A stretch of DNA of 64,000 bases, from NCBI GenBank assembly GCA_963576785.1, contig OY756149.1, positions 930,001 through 994,000 of the forward strand, in the 5' to 3' direction. The position numbers were made by a program, and so were the translations under genes. This document shows positions 1 through 9,674 of this stretch, piece after piece. Source of the DNA: Chlorophyllum brunneum. Its lineage: Eukaryota; Basidiomycota; Agaricomycetes; Agaricales; Agaricaceae. The notes below the pieces were generated by a model, which saw only the letters and a list, made by a program, of their open reading frames with translations, was not told the origin of the DNA and made no database searches. The stretch's first letter is position 1. Each line of letters begins with the position of its first letter.

Positions 1-435
1 CCTTCAGTTCCTTCTGGTCACCCCCCAGGTTGTACCTGTGAGGGACACACGAGGGTGAGTAAATAGTTCCTAAAGCATAGTAACCCTGATATTAATGTGA
101 CTCGCATTCACTTTTCTTTCCTCTTACCTCTTGGTTTGCCATACACCTTATTGGTTTCTCCCAAATTTGGAACAAAAATTAATTTGGCTATGCACCATGT
201 GGTAAAGATCCTAAGCATGGACTGTGTCACCCGGGGCGACTCGCTTGAACCCAGAAAGGTTCAGCCATTCTACCTTTCTCCTTGGGAGGAAATAGTAGCT
301 CCAGCTGTGAGGACCTATGATGAGGAATTCCCTCCTCTTCCTCGGACCTCCCCTCCAACAGAGCAATTCCAGAGTAAGAAATACTCTCTTACTCAGAAGG
401 TCAAGACCACTTACAGGTGACCTGCGACACTTACA
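1..435. other. Unassigned sequence at window edge
   Basis: This stretch lies upstream of the recognisable Gag-Pol remains of the first copia element. Plus-strand frames contain short open stretches, one with a Cys-rich segment around 190-240, but nothing I can match to a family. It may be the 5' part of the element (leader or gag N-terminus), with the 5' LTR outside the window. No LTR-like repeat of 4723-5187 is visible here. Confidence 0.3.
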
Positions 436-3400
436 GTGTTGGTAGACAAAGCCTTCAAATGGCTTAAGAGTGAGAAGGAGGTTGACAACCTCATGGCACT
501 GGCTCAGGATGTCACCTATAACATCCGCAACCCCAGGAACCCTGCGAACATCGCAGGACCCTCTTCCAGGCCTCTTCCGAAGTCCCCAAAGTCCAAACCA
601 TTTGCTTCGGCACCTCAATCTGAGGTATCGCTTGGACTTTTGTCGACGGACTACGGAAGCGACTTCAAGAAGAAGGGAGGAGCTAGGTACGTGATCAATT
701 CGATCTCAGATACTCTTACTAACCCTGATACACAGTCCTGTCACCAACATGCCGACTGGCCGTCTTCACAAGAAGAAGGGCAAGGGCAAGGGGAAAGGAC
801 ATCAGGGGCCGGGCTATTAGATATGCAATTGGGATCTTTAGGATCCCATAATTATGTTGTTACGAGTGAAATGAATGAGAAGTGTTTTAACACTTCTCAA
901 TTTTCTTGCTTCTCAACACGCATGCCTGATCAGTTTTTAAGAGTACCAGATCAAATTAGATCTCGATTGCTAAGCAATGATCAAATCATAATGCCACTAG
1001 AAGAATATAGTGATGTATGGTTATTAGACTCAGGGGCATCATGTCATTATACCCCTTATGCAGAAGACTTCATCAACTTTGAAGAACTTGAAGTTTCGAT
1101 CCCAATTAAGACTGTAGGAGCACAAGGCCCCTACCTTAATGCGGTTGGTCTTGGCGCAGTTATGCTTAAGCATAGAGTCTATAATGGGAAGACTGACAGC
1201 ATTCAACCAATGCAGATATTAATATATCTGGTCTTCCTTCTAAAAGGAACCTCTGAATGACTAATGTCAGTGGGACAGTTATGCCAGGATGGCAAAACTG
1301 TTAGAACAGATGCCAACGAATCAGTAGTTGTTGATAGCGAAGGAAATACTATTCTTCAAGCATATCCTTCAGCAAGTCGTAACACTACTTTACATTTTGT
1401 TAATACCAAAATTGTACATTCAGAACAAGCAGCTATGACTGTGGATCCAATCGTTGGCTACAAAGTTGTACATGCAAGATTAGGACATCCCTCTAATCAT
1501 ATCCTCAATCATTTTGAGAAAAATACGATTGGGTTTACTCCAGTGCAGATTCCTGAGCAAAAACCAGTCTGTGACGGTTGTGCCAAGGGAAAGATGCACC
1601 AGAAACCCTTTAGAGAGAACCCTACATGTGCAAAGCATCCATTTGAAAGAATTCACTCGGATTTAGTTGAACTTCTGATTCTTTCTTACCATAAATTTAA
1701 ATGGGTCATGACCATAATGGACGACTTTTCCTCTCATGGATGGATTTGCTTCCTCCATAAGAAATCAGAAGCAGCAGAAGAAATGAGAAATTTCATTACA
1801 CTAATTCAGACTCAATATGAGACTAAATTAAAATATCTCTGCACTGATAGAGGAGGAGAGTATGCAACTGACGAGTTGCAATCTCATTTGTGCTCATTAG
1901 GGATTATACATGAGACCAGCACACCGCACATACACCAACAAAATGGTCGAGCGGAACACTTGAACCGAACTCTAATGGATAAAGCAGAGCTATGTGGCAT
2001 CATGCTTGTATTCCTGATGGTTGGTGGGAGTTTTCTATAGATCATGCAATACATATCTATAATAAAACACTGGTATCATGGCTCATGTGGAAAACACCTT
2101 ATGAAGTGTTGAATCAGAAGATTCCAGACATCTCCAAAGAGAGAGTCTTTGGCTGCGGTGCTTATGTCTTTCTCCCAAAAGAGATAAGAGACAATAAACT
2201 GACAGCAAAGTCAGAACTCATGATTTTCCTTGGTTGGACATCAGACAGGAAAAACTATCATTTCATGAGGTACCTAAATGGAAATGTAATCTATACATCT
2301 CCAACAGCTGTATTTAGTGAAGAACACTTCCCTAAATGTGTTGGGAAGAAGCGAGAAGAATGGATGAACCAACCATCATCTTCTACTTCTCGAAGCACAC
2401 CTTCAGAAGTTATTGTCTTCCATGCTCCAGATCTATCTACTGGTTTACCTATTGATAAACCACCAAGCCCTATTCCCCGAACTTCTCCCGAAAGTTCTCT
2501 GGAAGATAGAACTTATAGATCTGTTCATGGATGTATTCCAACTCCTTTCCCTGAACCTAAAAAGAATAAAGGAAAGGGAAAAGCACCGAATATTGATACC
2601 AATGTTCAGAAGGAGTGGGATAGTATTGTGCAAAACATTCTCTTTCCACAAAGAGAAGCACAAACACCAGAAGATGATGACAGTGATGGATTATCATACC
2701 CTGATCCACCTAATCACCCAGAAGGTCCGAACCATCCACCTTCTCATAGAGATGATCCGGATGTACAACCATTCATACCCTATACCCCTGTCGAAGATGA
2801 TCGGGATGCTGGTCCTTCTGTACCACGAGGTCACTCGGATCAAATACCGGTTCCTGAAATACATCAGAGACTACAAAGAACCAGAAAAGTACCTGAACGT
2901 CCAGAAAACTTCTATGGTTCTACAAAGCATCCGACCAAAATACTCCAGGACTATGAGATGTTCCAACCTCCTAAGTTGAAGTTAACAAGTTCTACAAGTA
3001 GACTTGTTAGACAAATTCGATCAGAGGCTTCCAAACCTGGAATAATCGATAGATGTTCTTAGCATGAAGCTTCTACATTGGAAGACTTATGCAGAGAAGG
3101 AGGAGTAGGGATGATCGATTATCTGTGTGCTCAAAAAGTCGAATCACCATTAGTTCCTATTTCTTTCAAGGATCTAAATCGACTACCATCAGAAGAGAAA
3201 TCTAAATGGTGGAAAGTGTGCTTAGAAGAGTTAAATTCACTCAAAGAAAGACATGTTTATGACTTAGCTAAACTTCCGCCTGGAAGAAAAGCTGTCAAAA
3301 ATAGATGGGTCTTTACACCCAAATCAGACGGACGATACCGTGCTTGACTAGTAGCAAAAGGATTCTCTCAGATAGAGGGAATTGATTACGATGAACTATT

Positions 3401-4722
3401 TTCACCAGTAGTCCATTATGAGACAGCACGACTTATATTTGCAGTCACTGCCCTCAACGATTGGGAGATGCTCAGTTTAGATGTTAAAACTGCTTATCTC
3501 TATGGAAAACTGGATGAAGAACTCTATATGGAACTTCCAGAAGGTTTCAATACAGGTCGTGGTAATTTGGTTTGGAAACTAAACCGAGCCATTTATGGAC
3601 TAAAGCAATCCGGACAACAATGGTGGAAGGAATTGACTAAGTCAATGACTGACCTAGGATTTGTCCGATCCAAACTAGATGCTGGAGTCTATTATTACTA
3701 TGACCCTGAAACCAAAGAACTTATTATAGCTCTGGTCTATGTAAATGACTCAATGTTCGTTGGAATTAGAGGCTCTAGACTTCTATATGAGAAGTGAGCA
3801 CTCTTTATGAAAAAATGGGAATGCCAAGACCTTGGTCCAACCAAAGAGTTTCTTGGCATAAAAATTTCACGAAATCCTATAAACCAATTAATCACCCTAG
3901 ACCAAATGGATTATCTAGGAAAAGTACTTGATCGATTTAAAGTAATTGGAAAAGAAGAAATCCCATTACCAAATGGATTTATCTTCGAATCCAATACAGG
4001 AAAAGCGACACCTGACTTTATAAAGAGGTATCAACAGTTAGTAGGATCAGTTATGTATCTGATGATAGGCAGTTGGCCCGACATAGCTTTTGCCACTGTC
4101 AAATTATCACAACATATGACTAATCCCACTAAAGTGTATTATAATGCAGGCTTACATTTGCTAAAGTACCTTAATGCTACTCGCAAATATAGAATTACCT
4201 ATAATGGAAGTTCTATGTAAGGCCTTAATGCTTTTTCCGACTCTGATTGGGCTGGTGATCCAATTAGTCATAAATCTGTAACTGGATATTTCTGTCTATT
4301 AGCTAGTGGAGCTATCGCTTAGTTAAGTAGGAAACAGAAAACTATCGCATTATCTTCCACTGAAGCTGAGTATATGGCTTTGTCAGATTGCAGTCGACAA
4401 CTTGTTTGGACTGTCAATTTGTTGGAAGAAATTGGTATCCAATCATTAGCCCCTTATCTCTTTGGTGATAATGAGGGTTCAATATTTTGGGCCAAGAATC
4501 CAGTAACAGAAAAACGATCAAAACACGTCGATGTCAAATACCATTACATTCGTGATTTGGTAGAAGATGGAAAGATTGAAATATTCTCTGTGAAAGGCAC
4601 TGAAAATCCTGCCGATATTCTCACAAAGAATTTAGACAAAATTAAATTCAATCTATTCCGACCTCGCCTTGGCTTGACGTTTGAGTGATTAAAACTCTAT
4701 ATCAATACAGAGCAAGGAGGAG
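436..4722 (+). mobile_element. Ty1/copia retrotransposon 1, gag-pol remains
   Basis: Copia domains appear in the order protease, integrase, RT, RNase H. An aspartic protease motif LLDSGASCHYTP is near 1021-1060. The integrase zinc region (HARLGHPS then CDGCAKGK) lies near 1470-1590 and the core (HSDL, TDRGGEY, HIHQQNGRAEH) near 1650-1960. RT spans about 3280-4000 and RNase H (SDSDWAGD, STEAEY) about 4240-4680. The first part is read in one frame to about 1990, where a one-base slip moves the coding sense to the frame used up to 4688. In-frame stops occur at 1258, 3060, 3345, 3795, 4218 and 4320. The RT motif YVDD reads YVND (AAT at 3744). A purine tract (4714-4722) precedes the 3' LTR. The element is dead. 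Confidence 0.9.
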
Positions 4723-5187
4723 TGTTGAAGTTTCGGACATATTCTAGAAATAGACTATGAAGTCATTATGATAATAATAGACTGATCTATTACTTTCCAG
4801 TAACTTCATTCTGTAGTAACTTCCTATGAGTTGCTCTGCATATGATGAGAGTCATAAGTACTTGATAGATTATTCTACATAGTACCAATGACTAGATACT
4901 ATGTTCCGCAGTACTCCATAGGCATTACGCCACAGTTAAAGGGAGTCATAAGGAACAATCCATGCAATGCTAGTATTTTATGTAGTATGACTCACCTATG
5001 TTACAATATGTATATAAGCCCCATGTAGCAGACCTAGTTCTGCATCTTGTTCAATCAAACAACTTCTTCATCATTGCCTATCTCTTTGAGTACAACACCT
5101 CCATTGATTTAATTGACTTTGACCTCTACTCCTCTGATGTTAACCGCTTTATCAATAATATCTGTCTATCCGAATTACCTTTCTACA
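4723..5187 (+). repeat. LTR of copia element 1
   Basis: The interval starts with TGTTGAAG directly after the purine tract gcaaggaggag and ends in CTACA, giving a 465-bp TG...CA unit. A TATA-like tatataag lies near 5011. The bases just after it, GGTATCAGATAGAAGC, resemble a tRNA primer-binding site, which belongs after a 5' LTR. This LTR may therefore have been shared with a further, now deleted, copy. No second LTR copy is available in the window to fix the borders, so the limits are inferred. Confidence 0.6.
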
Positions 5188-5279
5188 GGTATCAGATAGA
5201 AGCTTATTATCTCAGTGAGTAGACCCTATGTTCTCTCCCACTGCATTTACTGCTGCCCCCAGCAAACAACTCATTACGG

Positions 5280-5795
5280 TCATTTCCTCAACACTTGTTC
5301 AACTGGTGATGGTATCTGTACAGCTTGTCCCTTGCTCTTATTGACAGATACCAATGGTGGACTATTACTAGAGTCATCCGAGTCTATCTGGATGACTTTT
5401 TGGACAGATGTTTGAGGCTCCTCTACCTCACTCTCACTACTACTCTTCTTCTCTCCCTCTGCTCCACCCTCACTTGAGGTATCAGTGTTTTTTTGGATGC
5501 TTCCCTCCCCTCTGGACTCCTTAGGTTCACTTGCTTCCTTATCCTCACTGTCCAACCTTCCATCCAACTCTTCATCTACATCCTCTAACTCCAACTCAGT
5601 ATACTTGATCTTGTCTGTAGACTCCTCCAAGATCGCAGATGGTGCTACTATCACCTCCTCCAGCTCCTGTATCCTCACCACCTTCTTCAGATGCCTATCT
5701 TGTTTGGGTGCCATTTGTTCCACCAAGCTTGTAGAGGCTGTCCAAGTGTGTTTCCTGCTGGGACCAGAGAGTTTAGAGCTAGAGGATTGGGGCAT
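5280..5795 (-). CDS. Acidic hypothetical ORF, possibly gag-like
   Basis: This is an uninterrupted 171-residue ORF in a region where all other ORFs are broken. It begins MPQSSSSK, has a basic patch (KQDRHLKK) near residue 32, and then a long Glu/Asp/Ser-rich middle and tail with acidic runs, Ser clusters and no membrane segment. I do not recognise the family. It lies between a copia LTR and chromovirus fragments. It could be the N-terminal part of a gag from an oppositely oriented element, a captured host fragment, or a chance ORF. Later minus-strand sequence does not show a continuing domain. Confidence 0.35.
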   Translation of the reverse strand: MPQSSSSKLSGPSRKHTWTASTSLVEQMAPKQDRHLKKVVRIQELEEVIVAPSAILEESTDKIKYTELELEDVDEELDGRLDSEDKEASEPKESRGEGSIQKNTDTSSEGGAEGEKKSSSESEVEEPQTSVQKVIQIDSDDSSNSPPLVSVNKSKGQAVQIPSPVEQVLRK

Positions 5796-6536
5796 AGTAG
5801 AGAGTTAGAATTGGATGACAGTTGGGGTCTCATCCAAGTTTTTGCAGGGCTTATAGGTGCGGATGGAGATCTATGATTTCACAGTCCACACAGCTTGTTA
5901 GCCTCATGGGTTCAGTCTTAAGAAGAGGATACTATTACAACTGGTAACTCATATGCCTGTACATGGACACAATTCTACCTTAGTTCAGGTTTTCAGTTTA
6001 CATGAAGAATCACTTATGGATTACACTTATCTTTGTTCCAGACCTATTAATCAACCTTTCCTATATTTGTTTCCATCCACTTTTGTCCATCCTGTTTCCT
6101 TTTACATTCTGATTCCCTTTTACCTCTATTACTCTGTTCTTCAGTATCACCTGTTGTATTATCATGTCATGTTCCTGTTACTGATATCATATAATGTTTT
6201 TCTTACCTTTTTCCATCTAGTTACTCTGTTATCTAGTCTGTTGACTTTCCAATACTTTTCCACTACTAGTATATAAGTAGTCCTTGGTACACTTGTATTC
6301 AGTAGTCCGATAATCTACTTAGTCTCTGGCTATCTTTTTCTACCATTCTCTACTATATGGGTAATCCTTTCCACTCATCTGTTACCCACATCTGACCTTC
6401 TTCCTAGTGGTGAGAGGTTATCTAAGTGAAGACTACTACAATACCTGGAGGGATGCAGCACACAAGCTGAAGCTAAGGTCCCCTGTCCATCCAGTCCACC
6501 ATTCTATAAGGACCATACTCTCATCTTTAGTCTTGT
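5796..6536. other. AT-rich LTR-like region
   Basis: There is no coding signal. The section from about 5929 to 6395 resembles the chromovirus LTR loosely: an opening related to the tgttataaactatag start, a CTAGTATATAAG TATA box at 6267, and a pyrimidine-rich second half. It could be a diverged relative of the LTR at 9357. The sequence homologous to the chromovirus RNase H begins only at about 6537, so the upstream junction is a truncation or an insertion. Confidence 0.3.
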
Positions 6537-8307
6537 ACTTAACAAACTACCAAATCTATGATAAGGAACTACTAGCCATCCAAGAAGCAATCAAGACATG
6601 GAAACAATACCTACTTGATGCTAATGAACTGTTTGAAATCTGGATGGACCACAAGAACCTGGAATATTTCCGCAAACAACCTACAGGATGACAAGCAAGG
6701 TAACAGATGGAACTACAAGAATACCACTACACACTGAAACACATCCCTAGGAAGACCAACACAAAAGCAGATATACTATCAAGATTAACAAAAACAGATA
6801 CCACTTGAGACAATAATGACATCACTCTATTACCTGATTATCTATTTAATAACACAATCACCAAAATCCGATGAATCTGGCAAATCTCAGCAGAAGAAGA
6901 GCTAAAACACCAACTACAAAAGGAAACAAAGAGGGAAACACAGTGGCTAAAAGAAAAGGAGAAGCAACCAGAGGAGATATAGGAGATGGATGGATTACCA
7001 ATGTTTGAAAGAAGGATATATGTTCTACCCAACAACCAGATATACTCCAGCAACATCATGACAAAACAGATATAGGACATCTAGGACAATATCAAATGAT
7101 TGAACTTCTTAAATGGAGTTATTGGTGGCCCCAAATGCACAATGACATCAAACAATACATCAAAGGATGCAATATATGCCAATGAAACAAAATACTCTGA
7201 ACAAGACCAACAACACATCTCTACCCACTACCAATACTAGCAGAACCTTGGGAAGAAATATCAATTGACATGACAGGACCATTACTAGAGTCAGATAGAT
7301 ATGATACAATACTTGTCATAGTTGATTATTTCAGCAAAATGATCAGACTGCATGTGGTAAACACTATACTGTCATCCAAGGAGCTAGGAGATATATATCG
7401 AGATGACATATGGAGAATGCATGGAATACCTTGCAGAATCATCAGTGACAGAGGCCCACAATTTGCATCAAAATTCATGGCAGAACTATGCCAAGCAACT
7501 AGTACTCAAAGAAACTTATCCACAGCATATCACCCCCAAACTGACAGTCAAATGGAGTGCATCAACCAAGAGGTTGAGATATACCTCAGGAACATAATAA
7601 ACTATGTGCAGGACAACTGGAAGAAATGGTTGACCATAGTAGAATTCCAATACAATGACAAAATCTACACCACCACCAGACACTTGCTATTTCAGATAGT
7701 TTATAGATGACATCCTTGGAAAGGAAATATAACAAACATGGCCAGAGCACCTGTAATCATGGAATGAATACAGGAGTTACAAAACATGTGACAGAAAATG
7801 ATCAAAATGCTACAACACAGCCAGACTCAAATAGAGAAACATAACAGTACCAAGCCAGAGCACAAGTATATACCAGGAAAATGTATATGGCTTGAAGCAA
7901 GCAACATCAGGACAATGAGACCAACCAAGAAGCTAGATCACAAATGCTATGGACCATTTCAAATAAAAGCAAAAATAGGCAAAATAAGTTACCAACTGGA
8001 ATTACCTGAAACATGGGCAATACATGATATATTTCATAGCCAACTCCTCTCCCCCTATTGCAAACCTGAATTTGACAGCCAGTGCACTCCACTACCACCA
8101 ATGTCTGAGATCATCAATGACAAAGAATAGTACAAGGTAGAAGAAATCTGAGAACATTATATGAGAGGACAAAGAAATCAATATCTAGTATACTAGAAAG
8201 GTTATACCTCCAAAGAAGATATATGGGAAGATAAGTCAGAACTAGAAAATGCCAAGAAGGCAGTTCAAGAATTTTTTGACAAGATTTTGAGGACAAAACC
8301 TATAAAA

Positions 8308-8328
8308 GGGGGGGGGGGGGGGGGGGGG
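8308..8328 (+). repeat. G21 homopolymer at end of pol
   Basis: Twenty-one consecutive G residues follow AAACCTATAAAA, at the boundary between the chromodomain reading frame and the extra 3' ORF. The second copy has seven G at the equivalent place (after 13746). This is consistent with replication slippage in a purine-rich tract, and an internal polypurine tract is another possibility. Confidence 0.9.
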
Positions 8329-8378
8329 AAAGCAATAATTATGAACAACAAACCTCATATTACAAGAAAACACTATAC

Positions 8379-9330
8379 TTGATACACTTCATGCTGTATC
8401 CACTGCAGTCTAGACTTTGCCAACTATCTCCACAACACACCATGCATGCTAAACACAAACCCACCCCCTTCCCAACCAATGATACAGAATTCAAGCAAGA
8501 ACTCAACAACCTCCTCGATGCCCAATCCACTGAAGACCAAATCAAATACTATACCTCCACAACCAAAGGACTCACATATATTGCCCATGCCATTAACAAC
8601 CTCCAAGTCCAAGCCAAAGCCCTAAGCCATATTCTACTCGTCACCACTGTGAGAGCTCTGCCAGCTGCCATGTCAACTGGAAAGTCATTGAATAAAGCAG
8701 CCACTGATCTTAACATATTGATACACTCCAATGTGAAACAATACATCCAAAGTGCTCTAGTTATGACAGGCAAAAGGCTTAACTACCTTACTAACTCAAG
8801 CAATAATCCTACATACCAACTGGCCTGACAACTAATAGACCTTGGGTCATATACCCCTACCACATTACCTGACAAACTACCATACCACAAAGAAGACGAA
8901 CAAGAATGGCTAAACAGAGGAATAGAAAGAATAGAAAAATCAGTGGCAGAACAATTAATGGAACCAGATATAAGAGATGAAGTAGACTACCTCCTTTATA
9001 TCCCTGACTTTGACCCACCAACCAAGCCCCACCAACTAAGCCCATCATATTTAACCCACCTTGATCCTACCTTATGTTGAAAGAAGGAGGACAACTTGAT
9101 GATAACTATTCATAAGAAATAGTTCACAACTTAGTCACAGCTGAAACAAATGATACCACTACCTTCCAAGGATGCACCATTGCTCTCTTCAGAGGAGAAC
9201 AAGACTATGCACCCTTCTGGATTGGATGCAGAAGTTGCTTAGGAATCCTGATAATTGGTCCCACTAAACACCAACTTGTCAATACCTTACACAAAGAGAA
9301 GGATACCAAGTAATCTACTATATTTCATGG
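8379..9330 (+). pseudogene. Extra ORF of unknown function downstream of chromovirus pol, copy 1
   Basis: An open stretch runs from 8379 to 8828. The same polypeptide continues, with stops and frame changes, almost to the polypurine tract. Segments recognisable in both copies include NDTEFKQELNNLLDAQSTED, TKGLTYIAHAI, TDLNILIHSN, PDKLPYHKEDEQEWL, AEQLMEPD-RDEVD, ETNDTT and GPTKHQLVNTLHK. The predicted protein is hydrophilic and has no convincing signal peptide or transmembrane segment, so an env-like role is not supported. I do not recognise the family. See 13800-14750 for the partner copy. Confidence 0.6.
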
Positions 9331-9356
9331 GATCATGAACATAAAAAGGGAGGTAT

Positions 9357-9661
9357 TGTTATAAACTATAGATAGACATTACATTCCTATCATGTGCCTG
9401 TAGCACTCATCATTCTCTTATATCAGTTTCATCTCCTGTTTCACTCCATAAGGCTGTACTCTCTCTAACTTATTCTACCTCTCTCCTATGACTCCACTAC
9501 TCTGTTCCCTTATTATTAGAGCTCACCATTAGTATATAAAGTGTAGTAATACTTGATGTATTCCTTACACTTTACCAATCATATTATCCCTTTCTCTTTT
9601 CTCTACTTTCTTGTTTTTATCCAAAGACTTGCAACCTGAGTCCTAGACTAAGGTTGTAACA
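9357..9661 (+). repeat. Chromovirus LTR, shared by copies 1 and 2
   Basis: This is a 305-bp unit bounded by TGTTA and TAACA, matching the LTR at 14792-15096 in length and along its whole sequence. It is preceded by the polypurine tract of copy 1 and followed by the internal region of copy 2, so it serves as 3' LTR of one and 5' LTR of the other. A TATA box (tatataaa) lies at 9533-9540. ACACTTTACCAA at 9567-9578, about 35 nt downstream, is the likely start of the R region. Confidence 0.92.
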
Positions 9662-9662
9662 T

Positions 9663-9674
9663 TTGGTAAAGTGT
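9663..9674 (+). other. Putative self-priming primer-binding site
   Basis: TTGGTAAAGTGT lies two bases after the LTR end and is the exact reverse complement of ACACTTTACCAA at 9567-9578 inside the LTR. Fungal Tf1/sushi chromoviruses prime minus-strand synthesis with the 5' end of their own mRNA folded onto a site next to the LTR, and this arrangement fits that mechanism. No tRNA 3'-end complement (TGG-start) is evident here. Confidence 0.7.

Larger units (their letters stand above)
6537..9356 (+). mobile_element. Ty3/gypsy chromovirus, 5'-truncated copy 1
   Basis: The copy starts inside RNase H (YDKELLAIQEAIKTWKQYL near 6556-6610). It continues through the integrase zinc region (near 7060-7190), the integrase core (DMTGP at 7268, ISDRGPQF at 7441) and the C-terminal domain (7900-8060). 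A chromodomain-like segment (QYLVY-stop-KGYTSKEDIWE, about 8170-8230) places it among chromoviruses. A G21 run (8308-8328) follows pol, then an extra ORF of unknown function up to the purine tract aaaaagggaggta before the LTR. Stops and frame changes are frequent. Gag, protease and RT are missing. The D of ISDRGP is retained here, unlike in copy 2. Confidence 0.85.

Noticed and set aside
8379..8828. Env-like gene in the chromovirus
   Set aside because: No signal peptide, transmembrane segment or fusion-type motif can be seen in either copy.
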